Positions 8,188 through 14,752 of a stretch of 36,439 bases of DNA are shown one piece after another. A program made the translations under genes and the position numbers. The stretch's first letter is position 1. Each line of letters opens with the position of its first letter. Location of the stretch: contig CP070651.1 of NCBI GenBank assembly GCA_020354625.1, positions 1,912,278-1,948,716 of the forward strand, written 5' to 3'. The notes below the pieces were generated by a model. That model saw nothing but the letters and a program-made list of their open reading frames with translations. It was not told the DNA's origin and made no database searches. The stretch comes from Trueperaceae bacterium. GTDB lineage: Bacteria; Deinococcota; Deinococci; Deinococcales; Trueperaceae.

Positions 8188-8818
8188 CGAGCGATTCTCC
8201 TAGGCTGAGGAGCGCTAAGGCTCGTTCCAACTTGCTCGAGGAGTTCGGGGAGAGCGGCGTGACCTGGTCTAAGAGCGCGGCGATCTCTTCGAGTGTTGCT
8301 TCGTCGGTTTCGCCGACCGCTTCGATCTCGACCTCGTTGAACACCACGCGCTGGTCGCCGTGGCTCGGTTCTACCGTGACCATGTCGAAGCTGAGCGTGG
8401 CCAACACGCGGCCCCGCCGGGTCACCGCGTAGCGGAGGCGTTCGGTGTCGAGGTCGATTTGAGCTCTGAGGGAGGCCGGTGCGGTGACCACCGAAACTCG
8501 ATCCATAATCGGCGCCGGCCAGAACTGGTCGATCTCTGTGATGGGCAATTCGATCTCTTCGCGCACGTGGTAGGCACTCTTGACGCTGCCACGTGTCTTG
8601 AGGGTGGCGAGCAGCTGGCCGTCGGCCATACGCCGCCTTAGGGCCAAGCCGGCACGCGAGAGGCTGGAGCGGGCGTCATCGAAGTAGCGGTCGTGCTGTT
8701 TGCTGGTGCTCGGTTGGCCGATGTCGAAGTCACCTGGGCCGAACACCACCCGAAGTTCGGCTGCGCTCGGGAAGTAGTCTTCGGTGAGCGAGTACTTGAG
8801 TTCGCGCTCCACGGTCAC
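8180..8818 (-). CDS. CYTH domain protein (triphosphate tunnel family)
   Basis: A 212-residue CYTH-domain protein (CyaB/thiamine triphosphatase superfamily), which binds triphosphate-type substrates in a beta-barrel tunnel with metal ions. The defining ExExK-type start is seen as VERELKYSL. Further tunnel residues occur in HDRYFDD, the LRRR run, LATLKTRG, VREEIELP and the FNEVEIEAVG strand near the end. No CHAD domain is attached. Activities known in the family include adenylate cyclase, thiamine triphosphatase and inorganic triphosphatase; sequence alone does not choose. The GTG start at 8818 has TACACT seven bases upstream (8831-8826), the leaderless pattern seen at glyA. It overlaps the SixA-like gene. 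Confidence 0.85.
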   Translation of the reverse strand: MTVERELKYSLTEDYFPSAAELRVVFGPGDFDIGQPSTSKQHDRYFDDARSSLSRAGLALRRRMADGQLLATLKTRGSVKSAYHVREEIELPITEIDQFWPAPIMDRVSVVTAPASLRAQIDLDTERLRYAVTRRGRVLATLSFDMVTVEPSHGDQRVVFNEVEIEAVGETDEATLEEIAALLDQVTPLSPNSSSKLERALALLSLGESLDD

Positions 8819-8890
8819 ACTGTTAAGTGTAGCAGCATATTGACGTTGTGCTGTGCTGTTCTGGCGCGGCCGGTAGGGGTCCCAGCCTCA

Positions 8891-10048
8891 CTACACCTCT
8901 TCGTCGAAAAAGAGCTCGGCCTTGATGGCCTCTTCCTCTTCGAGATTCCCGCCGAGAGCTGCGGCCAGGATGCCGAGCGAGGCCAAGAAGGCGGCATAGC
9001 GGAACCTGGGGAGACTTTCAGGTGCGAAGCCGGCCCAGCCTGCAGTGACCTCGGCGGGCAGGAAGAACGAGAAGCCGAAGAGCAGCACGAACATGATCAA
9101 CCAGAGCGAGATCATGCCGGCGAGCAAGGTCCCGAAGAGGACGATGCGGCTGCGGGCGAGCTGTTCGCTCCAGCCGCGCCCGCGGCCGACCTGGTCGAGA
9201 CGCTGGCCGAAGAAGATGAAGATACAGGCCGTGAGAATCGAGGCTACCGAGCCACCGGTCAGCCAGTGAGTTTTGACGTGGGTGCCGGCCTCCCACGACT
9301 CGGCCGTGAGCAAAAGCAACAGAAGCGACACCGCTACTGCTGCGGTCAGGCGTCCCAGGTAGAGCGGGATCCGCCAGGGCCGGTAGCCGATGATGCTCTT
9401 CATGATCGACCACCAGTCGCTCGAGAAGCTGCGGAGGTAGAAGTTGACCAGGTTCCAGCTGCGCCGCTTCTCTTCGAGGCGCGCATCGGTGACGTCGTGC
9501 AGCACGTCGACGATTTCATCGGCTTGGTCGGGTGGGAACGATTCGAGCTCGAGTTCCTCGATCTCCGGTGGGCGCATCGGCCCCTCATCGCGGGTCTCGA
9601 GCGTGAATAGGTGGCCGAGCAGGTGTTGGGCCAGCCCTGCGATCCGCTCCGGCAACTGTTCTTTGGTGCCGAGGCGGGCGCTCGATAACACGCCGACTTC
9701 CAAGGCCGAGGAGGGGACGCCCAAAGTCGAGATGCGCCGGCGGGACTCGATCTCGTTGGGCACGATCACCAGGGCGTAATCCCAGCGGCGGTAGAGCTTC
9801 TCCTCAGCGCCTATCTCGAGCAGCTTCAGCGGTTGGAGCGAACCTCGGGGGACGAAGCTGCGGCGCTCGAGGTAAGGCATCCGCCAATCGAACATGGGGA
9901 ACTGCTCGGAGAGCTGGCTTTGGAGACGGTGTCGTGCCTCGTCGTAGGCGCTCAGAAGCTCAGGATCGCGCAGGTCGGCGGCCACGACCCAACCGATGAT
10001 AAGTTGGGGACGGGGGGCAGTTTCGACGCCGGGAAGGGTGGAGGCCAC
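8891..10048 (-). CDS. Conserved membrane protein with soluble N-terminal domain, function unknown
   Basis: A 385-residue protein (GTG at 10048). The first 210 or so residues look soluble and alpha/beta, with segments such as LIIGWVVAADLRD and YALVIVPNEI. A linker carrying WNLVNFYLRSFSSDWW follows, then four membrane helices and an acidic C-terminal tail. The overall layout resembles a predicted membrane-protein family I recall from actinobacteria, but I know no function. I prefer the GTG at 10048 because TAGAAT lies exactly seven bases upstream (10061-10056). An ATG at 10099 would add 17 residues and lacks a ribosome-binding site. It is followed after 72 bp by the CYTH gene on the same strand, which has its own -10 box. 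Confidence 0.75.
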   Translation of the reverse strand: MASTLPGVETAPRPQLIIGWVVAADLRDPELLSAYDEARHRLQSQLSEQFPMFDWRMPYLERRSFVPRGSLQPLKLLEIGAEEKLYRRWDYALVIVPNEIESRRRISTLGVPSSALEVGVLSSARLGTKEQLPERIAGLAQHLLGHLFTLETRDEGPMRPPEIEELELESFPPDQADEIVDVLHDVTDARLEEKRRSWNLVNFYLRSFSSDWWSIMKSIIGYRPWRIPLYLGRLTAAVAVSLLLLLLTAESWEAGTHVKTHWLTGGSVASILTACIFIFFGQRLDQVGRGRGWSEQLARSRIVLFGTLLAGMISLWLIMFVLLFGFSFFLPAEVTAGWAGFAPESLPRFRYAAFLASLGILAAALGGNLEEEEAIKAELFFDEEV

Positions 10049-10103
10049 GGGGAGGATTCTATCGCAAAAGGGCGTATTATCGAGACGGTTGCGTTTCATG
10101 GAA

Positions 10104-10399
10104 ATGGTTATGAGTCATGAGTGATGAGGAATGAGAGCTGCGAACATCACGGCACAGCCCATACAAACCGGAATGGGAAATGGGGAATGGGTAAGGCGTG
10201 AGGCCACTTCAAAAGAAAGGCTTATTCGGAGTCCGGTTTCCTCAACAGTATATCTATCGACGTAAACGGGATCTGACACGAACGTTCGCAGCACCCATTA
10301 CCCATCACTCATCACCCATCACCTTTTCTCTCAGGCACATTTGATGACGTAGGCGGGCCCCTACACAAACGTTCGCAGCACCCATCACCCATCACCCTT
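10104..10399. repeat. Cluster of heptamer-repeat elements
   Basis: The gap upstream of the EF-G-like gene contains forward heptamers at 10105-10135 (tatgagtcatgagtgatgag) and ggaatgggaaatggggaatg near 10171. Two inverted blocks follow, acccattacccatcactc at 10291 and acccatcacccatcaccc at 10380, each directly preceded by aacgttcgcagc. The two gttcgcagc copies are about 90 bp apart, close to the 85-bp period at the left end of the window. No gene is seen. Confidence 0.8.
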
Positions 10400-10456
10400 T
10401 CGGGTCTGGTGTGGATCCGGTGTTCTTTCGGTTCGCTGGTGGCCACCAGAGGGGAG

Positions 10457-10465
10457 TGCTATACT
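10457..10465 (+). promoter_or_regulatory. Extended -10 promoter upstream of the EF-G-like gene
   Basis: TGCTATACT is identical to the glyA element. No clear -35 box is seen. Transcription from about 10472 would give a leader of roughly 60 bases before the ATG at 10535. Confidence 0.5.
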
Positions 10466-10534
10466 CGTAGAACTAAATCGATCGCTGCCTCGGTGGGATT
10501 CGCCGTGGCCCCCGTTAAGGTGAAAGGGTGGGAG

Positions 10535-12577
10535 ATGTCGAACGTTCGTAATGTAGCCGTGTTGTCGCATAGTGGTGCTGGCAAGACCTCGCTTGTCGAG
10601 GCGATCCTCCACCGCTCGGGTGCCATCAGCGCCCTCGGTAAGGTTGAGGACGGGTCGACCGCTTCGGATTACACACCCGAAGAGAAGCGGCGGAAGATCT
10701 CGATCTACACGACCTCACACCCCTTTAGCTGGCGGGGACACGATTTCAACGTGCTCGATACCCCGGGCTATGCCGACTTCGTCGGTGAGATCCGCGGGGC
10801 GCAGGTCGCTGCCGACGCTGCTCTGATCGTGGTATCGGCCGTGTCGGGGGTGGCGGTCGGGACCGAGCGCGTCTGGACCAGCAGTTCCGAGCGGGAACTT
10901 TCGACGCTCATCGTCATCAACAAGATGGACCGTGAGAACGCCGATTTCTTCCGGACTATGACCGACATCGAGTCGAGCCTGGCCGGCAATATCGCGGCCA
11001 TCCAGATCCCGATCGGCCAGGCGGAAGAGTTTAAGGGCATCGTCGACCTGCTCTCGATGAAGGCCTATCTGTGGCCTGACGGCGAACCGAAGGAGGTTGC
11101 CATCCCCGAGGAGGTCGAAGGGGTTGCCCAAGAGTACCGCGACCGCTTGGTGGAGGCGATCGTCGAGACCGACGATGAGTTGATGATGCAGTACTTGGAA
11201 GACGCTACGCTCGATGAGGACGAGTTGCTCAAGGCCTTTTACGCGGCCGTCAAGGGGAATGAGCTGACTCCGGTCTTGCTCACCTCGGCGACCGAAGTGA
11301 TGGGCGTGAGTTTGCTGATGGACTTTATGACGCAAGGGATACGGCATGTAGCAGATCACGACCCCTTGCCGACCGAAAGCGGCGATTCGCCCGTTCTCGG
11401 GGTCGACGAGCCCTTCGGCGCCCGGGTCTTCAAGACCCTGATCGATCCCTACATGGGCAAGGTCTCACTGATGCGGGTACTCTCGGGTCGCTTCACGGCC
11501 GGAGACACGGTGCTCGACAGCACCCAGGATACGGATCTGCGAGCGGCCCACCTCTACGTTCCGAGCGGTAAGGACCTCAAGGAGGTCAAGGTGCTCGAGG
11601 CTGGGATGATCGGTGCCATTACCAAGGCGGATGCGGTCAAGACCGGTGACACGCTCTGTGGCAAAGAGAAGCCGTTCACGCTCACGCCCATCCGCTTCCC
11701 ATCGCCGGTGATGGCCCTGGCGCTGGTTCCCAAATCGCGCGCCGACGAGGATAAGATGAGTGACGCCCTTCAGAAGGTGCTTGAGGGAGATCCGACCCTG
11801 CAGTTGGAGCGTAACCGCGAGACCAAAGAGACGGTTCTCTGGGGGATGGGACATGTTCACCTCGAGACGGCGATCAATGCCCTGAAGGAGCGCTACAACG
11901 TCGAGGTCGAGACGCACTCGCCTACCATCGCCTACCGCGAGACCATCACTGCAGGTGGTGATGCCCGCTACCGCCACAAAAAGCAGACCGGTGGCGCCGG
12001 ACAGTTCGCTGAGGTGGCGCTGCGGGTCGAGCCGCTGCCGCGTGGCGGGGGCTTCGAGTTCGCCAGCCAGGTGGTCGGTGGCTCGATCCCCTCGCAGTTC
12101 ATCCCGAGTTGCGAAAAGGGTGTCCGCAACGCCCTCGACGAGGGGTCTTTGGGTGGCTTCCAGGTGGTCGATGTCAAGGCGGTTGTTTACGATGGGAAGG
12201 ATCACCCGGTCGACTCGAAGGACATCGCCTTCCAGATCGCTGCCGGCCACGCCTTCTCAGATGCCATGAAGAAGGCGAAGCCGATGCTCCTGGAGCCGAT
12301 TGCGCTGATCAAGGTACGGATCCCCGACCGCTATACCGGCGACGTGATCAGCGACCTCAACACCCGCCGCGGCCGCATCCTCGGTATGGATGCCGAGGGC
12401 TCGGTGAGCGTGGTGAGCGCCTATGTACCTATGGCTGAACTGCAGACCTATTCTCCCGACCTGCGCTCGATGACTGGTGGCCGGGGTGCCTTCTCGCTCA
12501 AGTTCGAGCACTACGACACGGTGCCGAGCAGCTTGGCGGATCGGATCTTGGCCGCACAGGCGGTGGAGGCTTCGTAA
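10535..12577 (+). CDS. Elongation factor G-like GTPase (EF-G-2 type)
   Basis: A 680-residue translational GTPase with full EF-G domain order. G1 is SHSGAGKTSLVEA, G3 is DTPGYADF, and G4 is INKMDRE. Domain IV begins near KKQTGGAGQFAEV and domain V carries GRILGMDAEGSVSVVSAYVP. Instead of the canonical ERGITI switch motif it has EKRRKISIYT, which places it in the EF-G-like group with Thermus thermophilus EF-G-2 rather than the housekeeping FusA. Its precise ribosomal role is not settled. I start at the ATG at 10535, where family similarity begins (SNVRNVAVLSH). GTG codons further upstream in frame are possible. The gene appears monocistronic. Confidence 0.93.
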   Translation: MSNVRNVAVLSHSGAGKTSLVEAILHRSGAISALGKVEDGSTASDYTPEEKRRKISIYTTSHPFSWRGHDFNVLDTPGYADFVGEIRGAQVAADAALIVVSAVSGVAVGTERVWTSSSERELSTLIVINKMDRENADFFRTMTDIESSLAGNIAAIQIPIGQAEEFKGIVDLLSMKAYLWPDGEPKEVAIPEEVEGVAQEYRDRLVEAIVETDDELMMQYLEDATLDEDELLKAFYAAVKGNELTPVLLTSATEVMGVSLLMDFMTQGIRHVADHDPLPTESGDSPVLGVDEPFGARVFKTLIDPYMGKVSLMRVLSGRFTAGDTVLDSTQDTDLRAAHLYVPSGKDLKEVKVLEAGMIGAITKADAVKTGDTLCGKEKPFTLTPIRFPSPVMALALVPKSRADEDKMSDALQKVLEGDPTLQLERNRETKETVLWGMGHVHLETAINALKERYNVEVETHSPTIAYRETITAGGDARYRHKKQTGGAGQFAEVALRVEPLPRGGGFEFASQVVGGSIPSQFIPSCEKGVRNALDEGSLGGFQVVDVKAVVYDGKDHPVDSKDIAFQIAAGHAFSDAMKKAKPMLLEPIALIKVRIPDRYTGDVISDLNTRRGRILGMDAEGSVSVVSAYVPMAELQTYSPDLRSMTGGRGAFSLKFEHYDTVPSSLADRILAAQAVEAS

Positions 12578-12747
12578 GACAATCGGGTTGCTAGGGCTGT
12601 AAACCGAATCGGTAGATCGAGTTCGCCTCTTTCGGGGGTGGCCACTAGATACTCTACGCTTCGAGTACGTCTTGCCGGAAAATGTACAGCATCCCGGGCT
12701 AGAGTGAGTAGCGAACAAATAGCGTCTTAGACGCGGTATTTCGCTAC

Positions 12748-12777
12748 TTGACAGGGCCCGGGCCACATTCGTATACT
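12748..12777 (+). promoter_or_regulatory. Strong sigma-70-type promoter
   Basis: TTGACA (12748-12753) and TATACT (12772-12777) are separated by 18 bp. This is the closest match to the full bacterial consensus that I find in the window. Transcription would begin near 12784, inside the palindrome that follows. Confidence 0.75.
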
Positions 12778-12780
12778 TAG

Positions 12781-12805
12781 GTATACCTTAATTATTAAGG
12801 TATAC
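12781..12805 (+). promoter_or_regulatory. 25-bp perfect palindromic operator overlapping the transcription start
   Basis: Arms gtatacccttaat-like: precisely GTATACCTTAAT (12781-12792), a central T, and ATTAAGGTATAC (12794-12805). The hexamer GTATAC also occurs at 12771-12776, so it lies at 12771, 12781 and 12800, which is about one and two further helical turns apart. The position over the expected start point fits a repressor site. Confidence 0.7.
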
Positions 12806-12815
12806 TACTCACTCT

Positions 12816-12835
12816 GGTGCTGGCCTTAAAGCACC
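12816..12835 (+). promoter_or_regulatory. Small hairpin in the leader before the ribosome-binding site
   Basis: GGTGCT and AGCACC pair across an 8-base loop, and GGAGGAG (12840-12846) follows directly. A tiny frame ATGACGAGCCGATGA (12849-12863) starts five bases after GGAGG and its stop overlaps the ATG at 12860. Confidence 0.45.
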
Positions 12836-12859
12836 CTTTGGAGGAGCGATGACGAGCCG

Positions 12860-12919
12860 ATGATCGAGACCGTAACGACGTTTGAACCGAACCTCGAGAC
12901 CGAGACCAGCAGGAGGTGA
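12860..12919 (+). CDS. 19-codon leader frame
   Basis: A short frame encoding 19 residues (MIETVTTFEP then NLETETSRR). Its ATG overlaps the stop of the preceding four-codon frame (ATGA). Its last codons, AGG AGG, form with the TGA stop the sequence AGGAGGTGA, which is a full-length Shine-Dalgarno match. The next frame opens with GTGA on the same stop. This looks like a translational-coupling leader rather than a functional peptide. It could also be the start of a decayed small gene, because the same frame stays open for 29 codons after the TGA. Confidence 0.4.
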   Translation: MIETVTTFEPNLETETSRR

Positions 12920-13320
12920 CGCCCATCAGCTTTTCCAGATATGGATCCCAGACGACACGCCGGCGCTTGGCACGCCGTAGACCCCAAAGCGAACCCAGGG
13001 CGCTCGTAAACGAGCCCAGCTATCTCTTCAGACAACTCTTCAACACCTGGCATGTAGATGCGGCCGGTCCTTACGTAGACGAGTTGGTGGCCGAGCTTGC
13101 TGATTACGTGGCAAGGGCTTACGGGCCGCTCTGCCTAGGGTTGGTTCGCAAGGCGGCCGTGCCCCGGTACTACGGGCTGGTCTACCTGTTAGATGCCTTC
13201 GGCATGGTCCTTCGCAAGCGCTACCGGAAAGATGGGGAGAGCGTCTTGATCTTCGTCGAGGCCAAAAAGCGGGAAGCGGCTGCAATTTGGAGAGAAGGCG
13301 GGCTGGCTCGAGCAGCGTAG
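12916..13320 (+). CDS. Unrecognised 134-codon protein behind a regulated promoter
   Basis: I do not recognise this protein. Residues 1-35 are basic and of uncertain reality. From about residue 36 the sequence looks like a folded helical domain, with SYLFRQLFNTWHV, VDELVAELADYVARAYG, a GLVYLLDAFG stretch and an ESVLIFVEAKKREAAAIW end. There is no signal peptide or membrane helix. The GTG at 12916 shares its bases with AGGAGGTGA, so that sequence cannot serve it as a normal ribosome-binding site. Reinitiation after the 19-codon leader is possible, or a non-standard ATC start at 12925. The promoter and operator upstream imply that expression is tightly controlled, perhaps by its own product. Confidence 0.55.
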   Translation: MTPISFSRYGSQTTRRRLARRRPQSEPRALVNEPSYLFRQLFNTWHVDAAGPYVDELVAELADYVARAYGPLCLGLVRKAAVPRYYGLVYLLDAFGMVLRKRYRKDGESVLIFVEAKKREAAAIWREGGLARAA

Positions 13321-13322
13321 CC

Positions 13323-13664
13323 CTCGCAGGTAATGGGTAATGCGTAATGGGTAATGCGTGGGTCACTTGCGAACGGAATAGAGACACCAGATCGTACTGC
13401 CTTTGAAGCCGCAATAGTCAGAGCAGACGGGGGTAGATACGAACGTTCGCAACACCCATCACCCATCACGTAACACCCATCACCCATCACCTTGTGGGGG
13501 TAGAAGCTTCGAAGGATAGAGGGATAACCGAAGCGTTTGCTCGTGACCCACGCATCACCCATCACTCATTACCTTGTGGCGGTAGAACCTTCGAAGGATA
13601 GAGGGACAACCGAAGCGTTTGCTCGTGACCCACGCATCACCCATCACTCATTACTCATCACCTT
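13323..13664. repeat. Heptamer-repeat cluster with an 82-bp direct duplication
   Basis: Forward heptamers at 13326-13361 (ggtaatgggtaatgcgtaat) end in gcgtgggtc. A core of about 80 bp leads to aacgttcgcaac and inverted heptamers at 13450-13490. Two direct copies of an 82-bp unit follow, starting at 13491 and 13573, which differ at only three or four positions. Each has a core with cttcgaaggatagaggga and an end tcgtgacccacgcatcaccc. The gap upstream of ddrA (13321-13681) consists almost entirely of this material. Confidence 0.85.
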
Positions 13665-13681
13665 AATAGATAAGGGGAATC

Positions 13682-14383
13682 ATGAACACCAACAAATCAC
13701 CGTTTGAATCAGATCTGCAACCAGATTGGCCCGAACTTCACGAGGAACTCGCCCAACCCTTTCCGGCTCGCTCCGTCTCTTGGCGTGCAGGGGTGGTGTC
13801 GCGTGATAAGCGGCGCGCCCAAGCACTCCCCTTTGTCGATCCGCGCCTCTACGAGGACCGGTTGAACCGGGCGTGTCCGGGTGGTTGGAGTGTACATTTC
13901 AAGCCGTGGGGGGACACGCGCATCGTCTGTGAGTTGACCATTTACGGCGTTACTCGGGCCTCGACGGGTGAGTTCGATGCCGGCGACCGGATCGCCCAGG
14001 GCACCGCCGCCGAGGCGCAGGCCTTCAAGCGTGCCTGTAGCAAGTTCGGTCTCGGGCGTTACCTCTACGACATCCCCATCGTCTGGGTCGATTTTGATGA
14101 GGGCCGGGGCCGGTTACGTGAAACTCCGGAGTTGAGTGGGCGCTTCGCTCCGAGCGATATGGAGGCAGGTGCGGTGCCCGATGCGGCGATGACCCTCACG
14201 ACCGACCGGGCGGAGGCGATGCGCCGCGAGCTCGAGAAGCTCGGCCTCGCTCGCAGAGAACAAGCTGAGTTCGCCTCGGCGGTGCTGGGGCGGAGGGTTG
14301 GTAATTTTACCAACCTCACCGAAACCGAAGCGCTCGAGGTTTGGAACGTTGCTCGTAGCAGCAGCCACGATATTGCGGTGTGA
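13682..14383 (+). CDS. ddrA: DdrA, Rad52-like DNA end-protection protein
   Basis: A 233-residue member of the Rad52/DdrA family. The conserved core spans about residues 20-140: SVSWRAGVVSRDKRRA, a PFVDPRLYEDRLNRACPGGWSV-type segment read in parts, ELTIYGVTR, GTAAEAQAFKRACSKFG and LGRYLYDIP. This matches D. radiodurans DdrA (about 208 residues), which binds 3' ends of single-stranded DNA and protects them after damage. A variable acidic linker and a C-terminal region (about 165-233) follow. AAGGGG, four bases before the ATG, is a modest ribosome-binding site. I see no radiation/desiccation response palindrome upstream; the upstream DNA is repeat material. The stop codon overlaps the start of the next small gene. 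Confidence 0.9.
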   Translation: MNTNKSPFESDLQPDWPELHEELAQPFPARSVSWRAGVVSRDKRRAQALPFVDPRLYEDRLNRACPGGWSVHFKPWGDTRIVCELTIYGVTRASTGEFDAGDRIAQGTAAEAQAFKRACSKFGLGRYLYDIPIVWVDFDEGRGRLRETPELSGRFAPSDMEAGAVPDAAMTLTTDRAEAMRRELEKLGLARREQAEFASAVLGRRVGNFTNLTETEALEVWNVARSSSHDIAV

Positions 14384-14538
14384 GGTCTCGGCAAGCGATG
14401 CCGGTTGAGCAGGAGGTTTGTTACCGGTGTAGCGGTTGCAAGCAGTGTGTGGTCCTCTACGTTGTGGCGACGGTGGTCTGTAGCCGCTGCGGACGCCAGA
14501 TGCGGGTGGTTCGTGAGAACGAACGAACGGTCGCCTAA
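14380..14538 (+). CDS. Small cysteine-rich zinc-ribbon-like protein coupled to ddrA
   Basis: A 52-residue protein if it starts at the GTG that overlaps the ddrA stop (GTGA), or 46 residues from the ATG at 14398. From the ATG, cysteines fall at 8, 11, 14, 17, 28 and 31, as CYRCSGCKQC followed by CSRCG. The paired CxxC knuckles are typical of a zinc ribbon, with extra cysteines in the first knuckle. The C terminus is basic and then polar. The overlap predicts co-translation with ddrA, and a strong hairpin lies over its stop codon, so the two form a closed unit. A DNA-binding or DdrA-accessory role is inferred from context. I do not know a named homologue. Confidence 0.72.
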   Translation: MRSRQAMPVEQEVCYRCSGCKQCVVLYVVATVVCSRCGRQMRVVRENERTVA

Positions 14539-14555
14539 ACAGCGACCGTTCGTTC
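14521..14555 (+). terminator. Hairpin at the end of the ddrA unit
   Basis: Arms gaacgaacggtcgc (14521-14534) and gcgaccgttcgttc (14542-14555) are perfect 14-bp complements with a seven-base loop holding the zinc-ribbon stop codon. A T run (tttttt) comes about ten bases later, so termination is likely but the T run is not immediate. Confidence 0.65.
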
Positions 14556-14593
14556 ACTGGCGTTGAGATTTTTTGCGAACAGAAGAAGGGAAG

Positions 14594-14740
14594 GTGATGG
14601 GTGATGAGGAATGGGTGATGGGTGTTTCGAAGCGAAGGGGTGCAACTAAGAACCTCCAACCGCGAACATTACATATTTAGGTGCCTAAACCCTTTGCTGG
14701 CAACCTACTCATTACTCATTACGCATGACCCATTACCCGT
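14594..14740. repeat. Heptamer-repeat element between convergent genes
   Basis: Forward heptamers at 14594-14622 (ggtgatgggtgatgaggaat) and inverted ones at 14706-14738 (tactcattactcattacg) flank a core of about 85 bp. The core contains a 14-bp palindrome, TTTAGGTGCCTAAA (14676-14689), which loosely resembles DtxR/MntR-type sites but lies downstream of both neighbouring genes. Confidence 0.75.
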
Positions 14741-14752
14741 TGAAGCTCGGGC

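Noticed and set aside
9570-9650. HLLGH in the membrane protein as a metzincin protease motif
   Set aside because: The catalytic Glu and the third His are missing, and similar proteins I recall have only hydrophobic residues there.
12905-12925. RF2-like +1 programmed frameshift at AGG AGG TGA C
   Set aside because: The +1 frame closes after about 20 codons and does not join the 134-codon frame; GTGA coupling explains the layout better.
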